Part shown: piece by piece, positions 36,076-47,339 of the stretch
Layout of the letters: each line of letters opens with the position of its first letter
Position numbering within the stretch: position 1 is the first letter of the stretch
Assembly: GCA_012838795.1 (NCBI GenBank)
Contig: DUOO01000022.1
Location: 1 to 64,000 of the forward strand
Source of the DNA: Clostridiaceae bacterium
GTDB lineage: Bacteria > Bacillota > Clostridia > Saccharofermentanales > DTU023
Direction of reading: 5' to 3'
Length of the DNA: 64,000 nucleotides
Notes under the pieces: generated by a model
Seen by the model: only the letters and a program-made list of their open reading frames with translations
Database searches by the model: none
What the model was told of the DNA's origin: nothing
Program-made: the position numbers and the translations under genes

Positions 36076-36639
36076 ATGTTTCTGAATTGGGATGGAGATT
36101 TACTTCATTTTATTCAAAAAATAACAGAGCATCCGTTACTGGACAAATTTTTTACTTTTTATACTTCTCTGGGCGATAAAGGTTATCTTTGGATTGTGAT
36201 TGGAATACTTTTATTGTTTTTTAAGAAAACTCGTAAAACCGGGTTCTTACTATTAATTTCGCTTTTGATCAGTCATCTCTTAAATACCCTTGTACTGAAG
36301 AATTTGATTGACCGCCCGCGTCCATATGAAGTACTGCCTGATATTCGTATGGTGATTGGCAGAGTAAAGGAAACATCATTTCCCTCAGGTCATTCTGCTA
36401 CAGCATTCGGTTCAGCCTTTGTTGTTTTTCTGCGAGAAAAAGGTTGGTTGGGATGGACTGCACTAGCAATGGCAATTTTAATGGCATTTTCAAGACTATA
36501 CGTAGGTGTCCATTATCCGACAGATGTATTGGCGGGGTCTATTATAGGAATACTAATTGCTTCAGGGGTGTTTTTTTTAGACAAATATATATCATCCAAG
36601 ATCAATTCTCAAAACAAATCAACTATGAGTTCAGAATAA
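36076..36639 (+). CDS. PAP2 superfamily membrane phosphatase
   Basis: 187 residues with about five TM helices. The three PAP2 phosphatase motifs are complete: KNLIDRPRP, SFPSGHSATAF and RLYVGVHYPTDVLAG (catalytic His in PSGH and in VHYPTD). Likely substrates are lipid phosphates such as undecaprenyl pyrophosphate or phosphatidic acid phosphates; BcrC-like recycling of the carrier lipid is a reasonable guess. The gene follows obgE directly (stop TAA 36072-36074, start ATG 36076), so it is co-transcribed. Confidence 0.88.
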   Translation: MFLNWDGDLLHFIQKITEHPLLDKFFTFYTSLGDKGYLWIVIGILLLFFKKTRKTGFLLLISLLISHLLNTLVLKNLIDRPRPYEVLPDIRMVIGRVKETSFPSGHSATAFGSAFVVFLREKGWLGWTALAMAILMAFSRLYVGVHYPTDVLAGSIIGILIASGVFFLDKYISSKINSQNKSTMSSE

Positions 36640-36822
36640 AGAGCAGCAAAATTTGTGCTACAAGTTACAAGCCGCTTACTTGAGTTGAAGTTTGATCATA
36701 TTGATGATAGACTTTGCAAAGAATTGAGTTTTTCCTAGTTATTAATTTAAAGAAGACTGAATTCTGTTTTAAATATTAAAAAAAATATGGAAAACAAGGA
36801 ACAATAAGGAAGGAATAATACA

Positions 36823-36984
36823 ATGAAATCATATGTTTGTGATGTTTGCGGATATATTTATGATCCTGCAGAAGGAGATCCGGATAACGGTGTAGAACCG
36901 GGAACAGCTTTTGAAGATATTCCGGAAGACTGGGTTTGCCCGCTGTGTGGTGTTGGCAAAGAAGAATTTTCAGAATTAGAATAA
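36823..36984 (+). CDS. Rubredoxin
   Basis: 53 residues, the normal size. Two iron-binding knuckles, [12 protein letters not shown] and [13 protein letters not shown], supply four Cys for a mononuclear Fe(SCys)4 centre. It also has the usual [20 protein letters not shown] middle. Rubredoxin carries electrons, in anaerobes often to oxygen or peroxide detoxifying enzymes. Start ATG 36823 has AAGGAAGGA upstream. It is a single-gene unit: a clear terminator follows at 37018. This supports an anaerobic host. Confidence 0.97.
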   Translation: MKSYVCDVCGYIYDPAEGDPDNGVEPGTAFEDIPEDWVCPLCGVGKEEFSELE

Positions 36985-37017
36985 TCTTTCAGCAAATCAA
37001 ATACTAAGCAATAAAGT

Positions 37018-37055
37018 GGTGATGAATACAAATCAAACGTTCATCACCTTTTTTT
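37018..37055 (+). terminator. Intrinsic terminator of the rubredoxin gene
   Basis: GGTGATGAA (37018-37026) and TTCATCACC (37040-37048), nine perfect pairs, followed by seven T. Confidence 0.9.
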
Positions 37056-37158
37056 ATTACTTATCATCACCTTTTCTTATCTTAGATTACTGATGGCCAA
37101 TGGAAGCTATTCGTTTTTCTGCTATTCATTATTTAGATTAAACTGTACAAACTGTATC

Positions 37159-37214
37159 GTGCCAAAAAAGCTGGTGCTGTGAATTTGAACCCGCAGGCTC
37201 GTGATTTTTGGCAC
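37159..37214. repeat. 56-bp structured repeat, copy 1
   Basis: Ends are a 10-bp inverted repeat, GTGCCAAAAA and TTTTTGGCAC. Inside, AGCT (37168-37171) can pair with GGCT (37195-37198), using one G-T wobble. The copy at 37251 differs by two C/T changes only. Nothing else like it is seen in the window. It is more GC-rich than its surroundings. Confidence 0.8.
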
Positions 37215-37250
37215 GTCAGAGGTTGGTTTAGAAGGTTTTGAGGCTCAGCC

Positions 37251-37306
37251 GTGCCAAAAAAGCCGGTGCTGTGAATCTGAACCCGCAGGCTCGTGATTTT
37301 TGGCAC
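37251..37306. repeat. 56-bp structured repeat, copy 2
   Basis: Same unit as 37159-37214, starting 92 bases later, with the same 10-bp inverted ends. Here AGCC pairs fully with GGCT, so the difference from copy 1 preserves pairing. It lies ten bases after the end of nothing coding on the plus strand and ten bases beyond the stop of the DUF4364 gene, which is on the minus strand. Confidence 0.8.
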
Positions 37307-37315
37307 AGCAAGCTG

Positions 37316-37861
37316 TCAGTTGTTATCTTGCGACAGCAAAAGATGAAAGAGAGCTTGATAGATTTCAACTGCGTTTTCTTGCCAGTTACGACAAATGTCT
37401 CTTGCCATTTTTTCAGTGGGAACGTTGAGTTCTATAGAAAATATAACTTGATTGCGGTTTTTTTGTTCTAATTTGATTTTGAAATTCCGCTCGCTATCTT
37501 CAGAATAGTGAGCAGTCAAAGTACGTTCTTTTTTTTCGTGGGTACTTAGTTTTTCCAAAAAATCCTGTATCTGAGCCGGTAAGGTGTTGCCCAAAGCTTT
37601 GAGGACGGCAGAACCTTCCGGTGTAATATTAAGACGATTTACCGGTTTGCCTAAAGCTGTATATTCTACTTCACTTTTATTTTCGGAAATATGAATTAAA
37701 TGTTGTTTGATTAGCAAATCCAGAGCAGCAGCGGCCGAGAAATAGTCTAAATACAATGAATTAATTGCGGAGTCGATGATGTTTTCCGAAGTAGAATTAG
37801 GTTGTTTTTCAATGATAGATAACATGATTAGAGCAGCTTGAGAATCATTTACCTGATGCAT
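37316..37861 (-). CDS. DUF4364 family protein
   Basis: 181 residues. The N-terminal ~80 residues look like a winged helix (ALIMLSIIEKQPNSTSENII, then LYLDYFSAAAALDLLIKQHL, then a wing and LNITPEGSAVLKAL). The C-terminal half is strand-rich (RNFKIKLEQKNRNQVIFSIE) and ends with a helix (ARDICRNWQENAVEIYQALF). This order matches DUF4364, a clostridial family thought to be DNA-binding but not characterised. The two 56-bp repeats lie just past its 3' end. It is divergent from no partner; the ABC exporter genes lie upstream on the same strand. Confidence 0.75.
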   Translation of the reverse strand: MHQVNDSQAALIMLSIIEKQPNSTSENIIDSAINSLYLDYFSAAAALDLLIKQHLIHISENKSEVEYTALGKPVNRLNITPEGSAVLKALGNTLPAQIQDFLEKLSTHEKKERTLTAHYSEDSERNFKIKLEQKNRNQVIFSIELNVPTEKMARDICRNWQENAVEIYQALFHLLLSQDNN

Positions 37862-37929
37862 ATTTTCTCCATTTCATATTGTTAGATTGATATTGTTCAT
37901 ATTGTTAGAAGTAATAGGATTACACATTG

Positions 37930-39744
37930 TTATACGTTTGTGTCAATCGTAAATTGACCGGTGTAAAGATTAAAGTATTCACCTCTGGCTTTGATTAATT
38001 CAGTATGTGTACCTTGTTCAATTATTTTACCATTTTTTAAGACAATAATCAGATCTGCATTTTTTATGGTAGATAATCGATGGGCTATGATCAGAGCAGT
38101 TCTGTTATGTAAAATGTTTTCGATTGCTTCCTGAATTTTTATTTCTGTTTCGGTGTCAATTGAAGAAGTTGCTTCATCAAAAACAAAGATCGCCGGATCG
38201 GCAATGATTGCTCTGGCAAAAGAGATTAATTGTTTTTCTCCGGTTGATAATTTGTTCCCGCCTTCACCGGCAAATGTATCATAACCGTTTTCCAGTTTTT
38301 CGATAAACTCATCTGCATAGACTAATCTTGCTGCTTCTTTTATTTCTGATTCACAAGCTTCAAGCCTGCCGTATCGAATATTATCAGATATTGTTGCATT
38401 GAATAGATGCGGTGTTTGCAAGACATATCCCAGATTATGGTAAAGCCAGGCCTGAGGTAAACTTTGGATGTCATATCCGTCAATCAAAATTTGTCCTTGC
38501 TGCGGTTCGTAAAATCTGCAGGCGAGATTGACCAGTGTAGTTTTACCTGCACCGGTTTCACCGACGATTGCCACTGTTTGTCCTGCCTCAATGATTAAAT
38601 TGAAATTCTCCAAGATCGGCTCACCGTCAACATAGGAGAAAGAGACATTTCTAAATTCTATTTGGCCTTTGATTTCCGGCCAAGGCTTTTCGCCGGCTCC
38701 GTCTTGCAAACCATAATTTCTTATAACTTCGTCACTGTCAGTAATCTCGACCGGCTCATTGAGCAATATAATTACTCTTTCCGCTGCTGCTTGAGCCGCT
38801 TGCAATTCACTGAAAACACCGGCAACTTGTCGGATCGGATCCCATAAACGCAGCGAATATGCAAAAAGAGCATAGATTGTACCGATTTCGGTCAGATTTT
38901 TTGTATATGCTTCACCGCCCAAAACCAAGATCAAAGCAGCAACAATCATACCGAGGATCGAAACAGTCGGCAAGAACAAGGCAGCCATTCGGCTGGCATC
39001 GATTGAATGGCGATTCATTTTTTCTGCAGTTGCAAAGAATTCCAGTTCGTTTTCTCTTTCCCTCAATAACGTTTTTGTAGTTCTTGCACCCATGATTCCT
39101 TCGTTAAATTCGCCGGTTATTTCGGAATTAAGACGGCGAATTTCACGTTGAGTTGTCAACAATTTTTTTTGAAAATAAACAGTAATTGCAATGATAACCG
39201 GAACAGCAAGCAAAGCGATAAAAGCCAGTTTGAAATCCATAATCAACATTGCCGCGAGAATGACGATTATGGTAAAACCGCCCCAAACGAAATCAATAAT
39301 ACCGAAAGAAATAGTTTCACAAAGTCTGGTTACATCATTAATCATGCGTGATAAGATCCAACCGACCGGCATGCGATCATAAAAACTGAAAGAGAGATTA
39401 TGTAAATGTTCAAAACCCATTTTGCGAATGTTGTATGACATATCTGTTTCAATCCGCCCTGATAATTTCAGCCAATATTTTGTACAAAATGCAATTGCTA
39501 CAACTATTACCAGATAAATGATTGAATAAAGCGCAAGACCTTCCGTAACATTATTTTTGATGAAATAATTGATTGCAAAGCGTACCATGATTGGTGAAAT
39601 ACTCTCTAAAACAGCAACAATAATTAAGACGACGACAAGGCTGATAATTAAACCTTTTCGGGGTGCGGCTAATTTTATGAATTCCAACCAGGTTTTGGTA
39701 TTGATTTTATTTGTATGTTGATCTGCTTTTTTACTCATTTTCAT
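37930..39744 (-). CDS. ABC exporter half-transporter (TMD-NBD), second of pair
   Basis: 604 residues: six-helix ABC_membrane domain (~20-320) fused to a nucleotide-binding domain with Walker A GETGAGKTT, signature LSTGEKQLISFARAI, Walker B IFVFDEATSSIDTET and H-loop IAHRLSTI. Start taken at ATG 39744, which overlaps the upstream stop as ATGA; an earlier TTG at 39756 is less likely. The signature LSTGE instead of LSGGQ is a normal variant in such heterodimers. With the neighbouring half-transporter it forms a heterodimeric multidrug/lipid-type exporter. Confidence 0.93.
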   Translation of the reverse strand: MKMSKKADQHTNKINTKTWLEFIKLAAPRKGLIISLVVVLIIVAVLESISPIMVRFAINYFIKNNVTEGLALYSIIYLVIVVAIAFCTKYWLKLSGRIETDMSYNIRKMGFEHLHNLSFSFYDRMPVGWILSRMINDVTRLCETISFGIIDFVWGGFTIIVILAAMLIMDFKLAFIALLAVPVIIAITVYFQKKLLTTQREIRRLNSEITGEFNEGIMGARTTKTLLRERENELEFFATAEKMNRHSIDASRMAALFLPTVSILGMIVAALILVLGGEAYTKNLTEIGTIYALFAYSLRLWDPIRQVAGVFSELQAAQAAAERVIILLNEPVEITDSDEVIRNYGLQDGAGEKPWPEIKGQIEFRNVSFSYVDGEPILENFNLIIEAGQTVAIVGETGAGKTTLVNLACRFYEPQQGQILIDGYDIQSLPQAWLYHNLGYVLQTPHLFNATISDNIRYGRLEACESEIKEAARLVYADEFIEKLENGYDTFAGEGGNKLSTGEKQLISFARAIIADPAIFVFDEATSSIDTETEIKIQEAIENILHNRTALIIAHRLSTIKNADLIIVLKNGKIIEQGTHTELIKARGEYFNLYTGQFTIDTNV

Positions 39745-41537
39745 TCGTTCAGCCAATCATGTTGAATTTGATATACACGTTGATAGAGTCCGGTTTGATT
39801 TACTAATTCCTGATGTGTACCGGATTGAGTTATTTGTGCATCTTCCAGTACGAAAATTTGATCCGCATCGTAAATGCTTGAGATACGATGTGAAACAATG
39901 ATTGTTGTTGTTCCTTGAGGTCTTTTTTTGAGAGATTTCCGGATTTCACGATCGGTTTCAGTGTCCACGGCGGAGAGTGAATCGTCAAAAATCAAAATCT
40001 GACAATCACGGATTAAAGTTCTGGCAATTGCCAAACGCTGTTTTTGTCCTCCGGATAAAGTAACTCCGCGTTCACCGACTACGGTGTCGTAGCCTTGGCT
40101 GAATTGTTCAATTTCATTGTCCAGGCGAGCAATTTTTGCATAGCGGCGAACATTTTCAATACTGGTTTGGGGCTTAGGCAAGCGAATATTGTCGCCTATA
40201 CTGCGTGAATATATATATGATTCTTGGAGAATCAGACCTACTTGTCTGCGCAAATTATAGCGATTGATTTGCTCAACCGGTATATCGTCAAACAACAATG
40301 TGCCGGAACTTGGCAGATATAGTTTTTGTAACAGTAAGAGCAAGCTGGATTTGCCCGATCCGGTCGGACCTAGAATGCCGATTGTTTGACCTGCTTTAAT
40401 TTCAAAGTTGATATTCTGTAATACCGGTTCGGAACCGTCAGGATATTGAAAACTTACATTATTAAATTTAATATTACCATTCAGTTCAGGCTTGAGCAGA
40501 CCTTCATCATCAGGTTCCGGTTCGGCATCAAGAATTTCTTTCAACCTGCCGAATGATATTTGTGCTTTGCCGATATCGGCAATAACTCTGGCTAAAATCC
40601 TCAAGTTTATCAATAAGCGATCGGCGTAAGATACAAAAACAAGCATAATCCCAAGATGCAAACCATGTGAAACAACCCTGTAGGTACCGATAATCACTAC
40701 TAATGCCAACACAGCATTTGAAAACAAATCGGATAAAAACCAGAAATTACCCATGATATCGTATTGCTTTATACCATAATCATAAAGTTCACGATGAGTT
40801 TCTTCTAATTGGTCCAGTTCGAATTTTTTACGTCCAAATGCTTTGATTACACGCATTCCGGTTAAACTTTCTTGTAGTCTTGCCGATAGTTTTCCTTCTG
40901 TTTCATCCCAGAGTTCGAACTGACCGCGACGTTTTTTAAAATAGATAATTGTACTGATAAACATGATTGGTGTTATGGCAATTGAGACGATGCTGAGTGT
41001 TGAATCTAAATTAACCATAACAAAGATGGAGATAATAATGGTTGTGATACATCTGATAATTTGCAGAAGTTGATTTTGAAAAAATCTTCTGATTACTTCG
41101 ACATCACTGGTACAGCGTTGAACCAAGTCACCTGTTTCAGCTTTGGCATGCCATGCGTAAGGCAGTTTTTGCAAATGGGAAAATAGTTTACGCCTCATGT
41201 TTTCTGCACCATTTTCTGCAACCTTAGCAATGTGAAACTCAGAGATGAATTCAGCTATTCCCTGGATAACGGTAATTCCTAATAAAATCAGACCTAATAC
41301 CCAGAGATTATTTAATAAAAACTGACGTCCGCCGATGTGCCAATAGATATTTTCCAAAAACTGCGGCAGAACCACATCTTGATTAAGTAAAACTCTATCT
41401 ACCGTAAAACCGACAATAAGCGGAATTAATAAGCCGCAGATAGCAATGACCATAATAGATATAACTGCTGAAATCAAATAATTCAAATCTTTTTTGTAAA
41501 AACTGAAAAAATGTGTGCTTGTTTTTTGCTTTGTCAT
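39741..41537 (-). CDS. ABC exporter half-transporter (TMD-NBD), first of pair
   Basis: 598 residues. Six-helix ABC_membrane domain, then NBD with Walker A GPTGSGKSS, signature LSGGQKQRLAIARTL, Walker B ILIFDDSLSAVDTET and H-loop VSHRISSI. In Walker B the catalytic Glu position reads Asp (FDDSLSAVD), as in the degenerate site of heterodimeric exporters such as BmrC/TM287, while the partner keeps Glu (DEATSS). That asymmetry supports a heterodimer. ATG 41537 has GGGAG upstream. It is coupled to the next gene by overlapping stop and start. Confidence 0.93.
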   Translation of the reverse strand: MTKQKTSTHFFSFYKKDLNYLISAVISIMVIAICGLLIPLIVGFTVDRVLLNQDVVLPQFLENIYWHIGGRQFLLNNLWVLGLILLGITVIQGIAEFISEFHIAKVAENGAENMRRKLFSHLQKLPYAWHAKAETGDLVQRCTSDVEVIRRFFQNQLLQIIRCITTIIISIFVMVNLDSTLSIVSIAITPIMFISTIIYFKKRRGQFELWDETEGKLSARLQESLTGMRVIKAFGRKKFELDQLEETHRELYDYGIKQYDIMGNFWFLSDLFSNAVLALVVIIGTYRVVSHGLHLGIMLVFVSYADRLLINLRILARVIADIGKAQISFGRLKEILDAEPEPDDEGLLKPELNGNIKFNNVSFQYPDGSEPVLQNINFEIKAGQTIGILGPTGSGKSSLLLLLQKLYLPSSGTLLFDDIPVEQINRYNLRRQVGLILQESYIYSRSIGDNIRLPKPQTSIENVRRYAKIARLDNEIEQFSQGYDTVVGERGVTLSGGQKQRLAIARTLIRDCQILIFDDSLSAVDTETDREIRKSLKKRPQGTTTIIVSHRISSIYDADQIFVLEDAQITQSGTHQELVNQTGLYQRVYQIQHDWLNE

Positions 41538-41730
41538 TGATTCTCCCGGATTATTGTATCAGTAACTTCCCTCTTCGTGAATCGCATGATAAACGACATT
41601 TTAATGCCGTTTTAATATGCAATTTGAAAGTTTGTTTGTCAGATTAGTATTTTAGCAGTTTCATTCTTTGAGTCAATTTACTATAATAATTTGAATACAA
41701 AACATAAAAAACGAATCGGAAAGGTTACAA

Positions 41731-42855
41731 ATGATTACAATATTGTCGGAGCAAATATCACAAAATACGAATGCTTTGAATAATTTTTTGGAATATTATT
41801 TGCTTAATCGAAGTGTCAAGTTATGGTTGATTGCTTTGCTTATTGTTTTGGCAGGATTTCTGTTCAAAGGTGTATTGGGCAATTTTTTAGCAAAATTAGT
41901 TTCCCGTATTAAAATCAGTAATCGTGTTTTAGGAACGGAAAATGAAAAACAATTTAAAAAGGTATTGTCTTGGATTTTACCTTTAGTTGCTTGTAAAGTA
42001 GCAGTTACCTATGTATTAAAAGCAGGATCTACCTTAGATAGCATAATAAATGTTTTATTGAGTTCATGTTTAATTATATTGGCTTTATTTATTGTAGAAT
42101 TAATATGTCGTACTCTGTTCAGTTTTTGGCACAAAGAAAATCCTGAGAAATTTTCAGTAACGATATATCGGTTTTTAATTCAAATTATCAGAGCCGTTTT
42201 GATTATCTTAGGTTTGATCATGATTTTGAGTTTGTTAAAGATTAACGTAGCAGGAATTATAACCGGCTTAGGATTAGGCGGACTTGCAGTGTCTATGGCA
42301 GCGAAAGATTATCTGACTGATTTAATTGCCGGATTTTCGATTATGTCGGAAAAGATTTTTGAAATTAAAGATTATATTAAAGCACCTGACATCGAAGGAA
42401 TTGTTGAAGATATTAAATTTCGTCAGACTCAAATCAGGACTTTTGATCAAGGCTTGATGGCTGTGCCAAATTCGAAATTAACCCGGGATTATGTAATAAA
42501 TTACTCGAGAATGGGTAAACGCCGCTTGCGATTTATGGTCAATTTACCGACTTTTGTAACATTGGAACAAATAGCCGGTTTGAAAAAGTTGCTGGCAGAT
42601 TATATTGAGCAAAATAATAATGTTACAGAAGATGATCCTCTTCTCGTTACATTTTCAATTAATCCTGATAAAATTGAGTTTCTGGTACAATATTTCATTA
42701 AAAGTATAGTATATGCTGATTTTGTTCAGGAACAGGATCAGATTTTGCGATTGATTTGGGATTATCTGAGTAAAGAAGAAATTGCTGATCCGATTGTACT
42801 GGTAGATCTATTGGATAATAAAAATATAGCTGAGTCAGAAGGTGGAGAAACGTAA
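41731..42855 (+). CDS. MscS-type mechanosensitive ion channel
   Basis: 374 residues. Several TM helices in the first ~185 residues end with the pore helix (GIITGLGLGGLAVSMAAKDY). The MscS beta domain follows (IFEIKDYIKAPDIEGIVEDI, then FRQTQIRTFDQGLMAVPNSK) and an alpha/beta C-terminus. It releases osmolytes on hypo-osmotic shock. An upstream TATAAT at 41682-41687 may belong to its promoter, without a clear -35. The 3' end overlaps the LCP gene by 14 bases if that gene starts at GTG 42842. Confidence 0.9.
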   Translation: MITILSEQISQNTNALNNFLEYYLLNRSVKLWLIALLIVLAGFLFKGVLGNFLAKLVSRIKISNRVLGTENEKQFKKVLSWILPLVACKVAVTYVLKAGSTLDSIINVLLSSCLIILALFIVELICRTLFSFWHKENPEKFSVTIYRFLIQIIRAVLIILGLIMILSLLKINVAGIITGLGLGGLAVSMAAKDYLTDLIAGFSIMSEKIFEIKDYIKAPDIEGIVEDIKFRQTQIRTFDQGLMAVPNSKLTRDYVINYSRMGKRRLRFMVNLPTFVTLEQIAGLKKLLADYIEQNNNVTEDDPLLVTFSINPDKIEFLVQYFIKSIVYADFVQEQDQILRLIWDYLSKEEIADPIVLVDLLDNKNIAESEGGET

Positions 42856-44416
42856 GTTTTCCGTATTAAAACAAATGGATAATAAAACAATGTTAAATAA
42901 GATTTCCGGATTTTCTTTTTATAAAAAACCATGGTTTGCAGCAGGTTGTATAATTTTGGTATTTGTTATCGTTTTGTCCATAGGAGTACATTCCTTATGG
43001 AAAAATACTTTCGGACAAATCAATATTGTACGTGAAACTGATGCCGAAAAAGAAAAGCAAGCGTATGTAGTTGATGAACAATATCGAGATTCCCCGGAAT
43101 TAATACTATCGGACAAAGAACCGAAAAATCCGATTCCTTATGATAAAGATGTAACCAATATCTTGCTGTTGGGTATAGATTCGCGTCATAAGGAGAAAAT
43201 TGACGAACGTTCTGATGCAATGTTGATTTTGACAATTAACCAGACTCAGAAAAAAGTAAAATTAACTTCTTTACAACGTGATATGTTGGTCGAGATGCCG
43301 GGAATGGACATAATGGATAAATTGAATCATGCCAATGTGTACGGCGGACCGAAATATGTTATGGAAACCGTCAATAATGCGTTGCGTTTAGGTATTGATC
43401 GATATGTGGTTGTTAATATACGAGGATTGGAAAGAGTTATTGATTTGTTGGATGGGATTGAAATTAATGTAAAGGAAGATGCAATTCCTTTTGTTAATAA
43501 AAATATTGATTATACAAATCGCGTATTCCGAGATACTGAACAGGCCGGGCATATTACTAAAGCAGGATTACAAAAATTGAATGGCAGACAAGCCGTGGGC
43601 TATGCCAGAAATCGTTCAACTATTGGCGGTGACTATGATCGCATGCATTATCAACAGGAAGTAATACAGGGTATTTTCACAAAATTTACCGCTGCAAGCG
43701 GTGAGAAAAAGCTTGAAATAATAAAAGAAGGTTTATCACTTGTTACAACAAATTTAACGAATGAAGAAATGCTTGGTCTAATGCAGTCCGTATTACCGAT
43801 TTTGGATGGTAAAATTGAAAATTTAACAATTCCCGTTGAAGGATATCATACGCATTATAGTGGAGCGGCTTGGCTGAATCTCTGTGATTTCAACGGTATG
43901 ATTCCTATAATTCAGGATTTTATTTTCGGAAAAACATTTCCGTTTGATCCGGTTGCAATAATTCCCGGAGCTCCCAATTCGCCTGATGCAATTTCAGTGG
44001 TCGGTCAAATTGATCAATGGGTTGTGCCGGATGCAACGGATTCAAGTGGTAATTTAAGAGTAGAAGAGCCAAGTAGTTCGGATATTTATCAGAATACCGT
44101 TCCGTTGGAAACTACAGCTCCAGGCACGTCAGGCTCAGAACAAGGTGAACCCGTACCGTCAGTAATCGAACCGTCAGATACAGTTCCGACAAGCTCGAGT
44201 GACATTACAATACAAACTGTTCCGAACGAGTCTGCAGATCCTTCGGTAATTCCGCCGGAGTCTTCGGAGACTTCGGTAAATTCGGAAGTAACGACGCCGA
44301 CTGTACCCACAAATACATCAGAGACGGCTGCAACTACACCTGCAGCAACAACCGAAGCGCCTCAGTCTCAGGCAGATCCGCCAATTACCACACCATCTAC
44401 ATCCGATGTGCCGTAA
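42842..44416 (+). CDS. LytR-CpsA-Psr (LCP) family cell-wall polymer ligase
   Basis: 524 residues: a short cytoplasmic N-terminus, one TM helix (~31-52), then the LCP domain with LLLGIDSR, DERSDAMLILTIN, LTSLQRDMLVEMPG, DKLNHANVYGG, the RYVVVNIRGLERVIDLLDGI region and GRQAVGYARNR. LCP enzymes attach teichoic acid or other glycopolymers to peptidoglycan. The C-terminal ~130 residues are a Ser/Thr/Pro-rich, acidic, probably disordered tail. The start GTG 42842 is uncertain; ATG 42875 is an in-frame alternative. The gene is linked to mscS and to cvpA downstream. Confidence 0.92.
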   Translation: MEKRKFSVLKQMDNKTMLNKISGFSFYKKPWFAAGCIILVFVIVLSIGVHSLWKNTFGQINIVRETDAEKEKQAYVVDEQYRDSPELILSDKEPKNPIPYDKDVTNILLLGIDSRHKEKIDERSDAMLILTINQTQKKVKLTSLQRDMLVEMPGMDIMDKLNHANVYGGPKYVMETVNNALRLGIDRYVVVNIRGLERVIDLLDGIEINVKEDAIPFVNKNIDYTNRVFRDTEQAGHITKAGLQKLNGRQAVGYARNRSTIGGDYDRMHYQQEVIQGIFTKFTAASGEKKLEIIKEGLSLVTTNLTNEEMLGLMQSVLPILDGKIENLTIPVEGYHTHYSGAAWLNLCDFNGMIPIIQDFIFGKTFPFDPVAIIPGAPNSPDAISVVGQIDQWVVPDATDSSGNLRVEEPSSSDIYQNTVPLETTAPGTSGSEQGEPVPSVIEPSDTVPTSSSDITIQTVPNESADPSVIPPESSETSVNSEVTTPTVPTNTSETAATTPAATTEAPQSQADPPITTPSTSDVP

Positions 44417-44445
44417 TCGGGTGATTAGAAAAGAGATAAATTTTC

Positions 44446-45081
44446 TTGTTAATTGATTTATGTATTATAGGTATACTGTTTTATCAGGTAATTCAAGGTT
44501 GGCGCAGAGGATTTTTAGGAGTCATTTTACGTTTAGTTATTACGATTGTTGCTCTGTTGCTGGCCGCATTGATTGCAAATCTGATTTCAGATTATCTTAC
44601 TTTGACATTCTTTCCGGAAACTAAAATAACCGACTTGAGTCAAGAGCTTTCAGGGCAGATTTTGGACAAGGGAAGACCAATTCCTCTGGCATTACAAAAT
44701 ATCGGTCTTTCGGAAAATATGAGTAATCAGTTATCGGAGAGTGTAGGCGAGGCAACTCTGCCTTTGATAGAGAACCTGGTAAGAAAGCTGGCAGTGCTTC
44801 TGGTGACGGTAATTTCTTTTTCAGTTATTTTTACGATCTTACGATTGGTGTTATATTTTTTAGTTAACAGATTTTCTGATTTATTTAATCGAATTCCGAT
44901 CTTGGGAAATGTTAATCGAGCGTGCGGAATTCTTCTTGGAATTCTGATTGCAGGACTATTTTCAATGATTTTGGTAATTAGTTTAAGTCAGATTGCTCCT
45001 TTTAGCGGAATAGTATTACAGCAATCTTCAAATTCACTCTTTTATCGTTTGTTATTGGAAAATGCCATAATGATTTCATGA
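44446..45081 (+). CDS. CvpA family membrane protein
   Basis: 211 residues with four predicted TM helices. The opening LIDLCIIGILFYQVIQGWRR followed by GFLGVILRLV is the CvpA hallmark (hydrophobic helix, then G-x-x-x-G-F). Members are linked to envelope maintenance or colicin V secretion in Proteobacteria; the role in Firmicutes is unclear. The start is TTG 44446 with a weak upstream site (AAGAGATAAA). It lies 29 bases after the LCP gene and probably shares its transcript. Confidence 0.78.
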   Translation: MLIDLCIIGILFYQVIQGWRRGFLGVILRLVITIVALLLAALIANLISDYLTLTFFPETKITDLSQELSGQILDKGRPIPLALQNIGLSENMSNQLSESVGEATLPLIENLVRKLAVLLVTVISFSVIFTILRLVLYFLVNRFSDLFNRIPILGNVNRACGILLGILIAGLFSMILVISLSQIAPFSGIVLQQSSNSLFYRLLLENAIMIS

Positions 45082-45109
45082 TTATCCACAATTCTTTGAG
45101 ATTTGTTTC

Positions 45110-45138
45110 TTGACAAATGCTTTCTATGATTCTATATT
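45110..45138 (+). promoter_or_regulatory. Promoter of groESL
   Basis: Perfect TTGACA (45110-45115), 17-base spacer, TATATT (45133-45138), followed at once by the CIRCE operator. Confidence 0.85.
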
Positions 45139-45146
45139 ATTATTCG

Positions 45147-45498
<352 letters not shown>

Positions 45499-45526
45499 TG
45501 TGTTTTTTTATAGATAGAAAGAATAG

Positions 45527-47164
<1,638 letters not shown>

Positions 47165-47188
47165 TTAAACAATGATTTAGACAATAAT

Positions 47189-47228
47189 CTTGTCAGATAA
47201 TTGTCTACAAAGTATTGACAGGTTTTTT
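47189..47228 (+). terminator. Possible first terminator after groEL
   Basis: CTTGTCA (47189-47195) with TGACAGG (47216-47222), one G-T pair, then six T. It is weaker than the hairpin that follows. Confidence 0.45.
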
Positions 47229-47246
47229 GTAATAATTATACAAATT

Positions 47247-47280
47247 AAACGGCTTTATCGTTTTGATAAAGCCGTTTTTT
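47247..47280 (+). terminator. Intrinsic terminator of groESL
   Basis: AAACGGCTTTATC (47247-47259) pairs with GATAAAGCCGTTT (47265-47277) around a five-base loop and runs into TTTTTT. A strong hairpin. Confidence 0.93.
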
Positions 47281-47339
47281 GATAGGTTAAAACCCAAGAT
47301 GATTGAATTAATACGAAACAGTGACTATACTGTTACGAG

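Noticed and set aside
37159-37306. The 56-bp repeat pair as tRNA genes or a CRISPR
   Set aside because: Too short for tRNA, no anticodon arm or CCA context, only two units and no cas genes.
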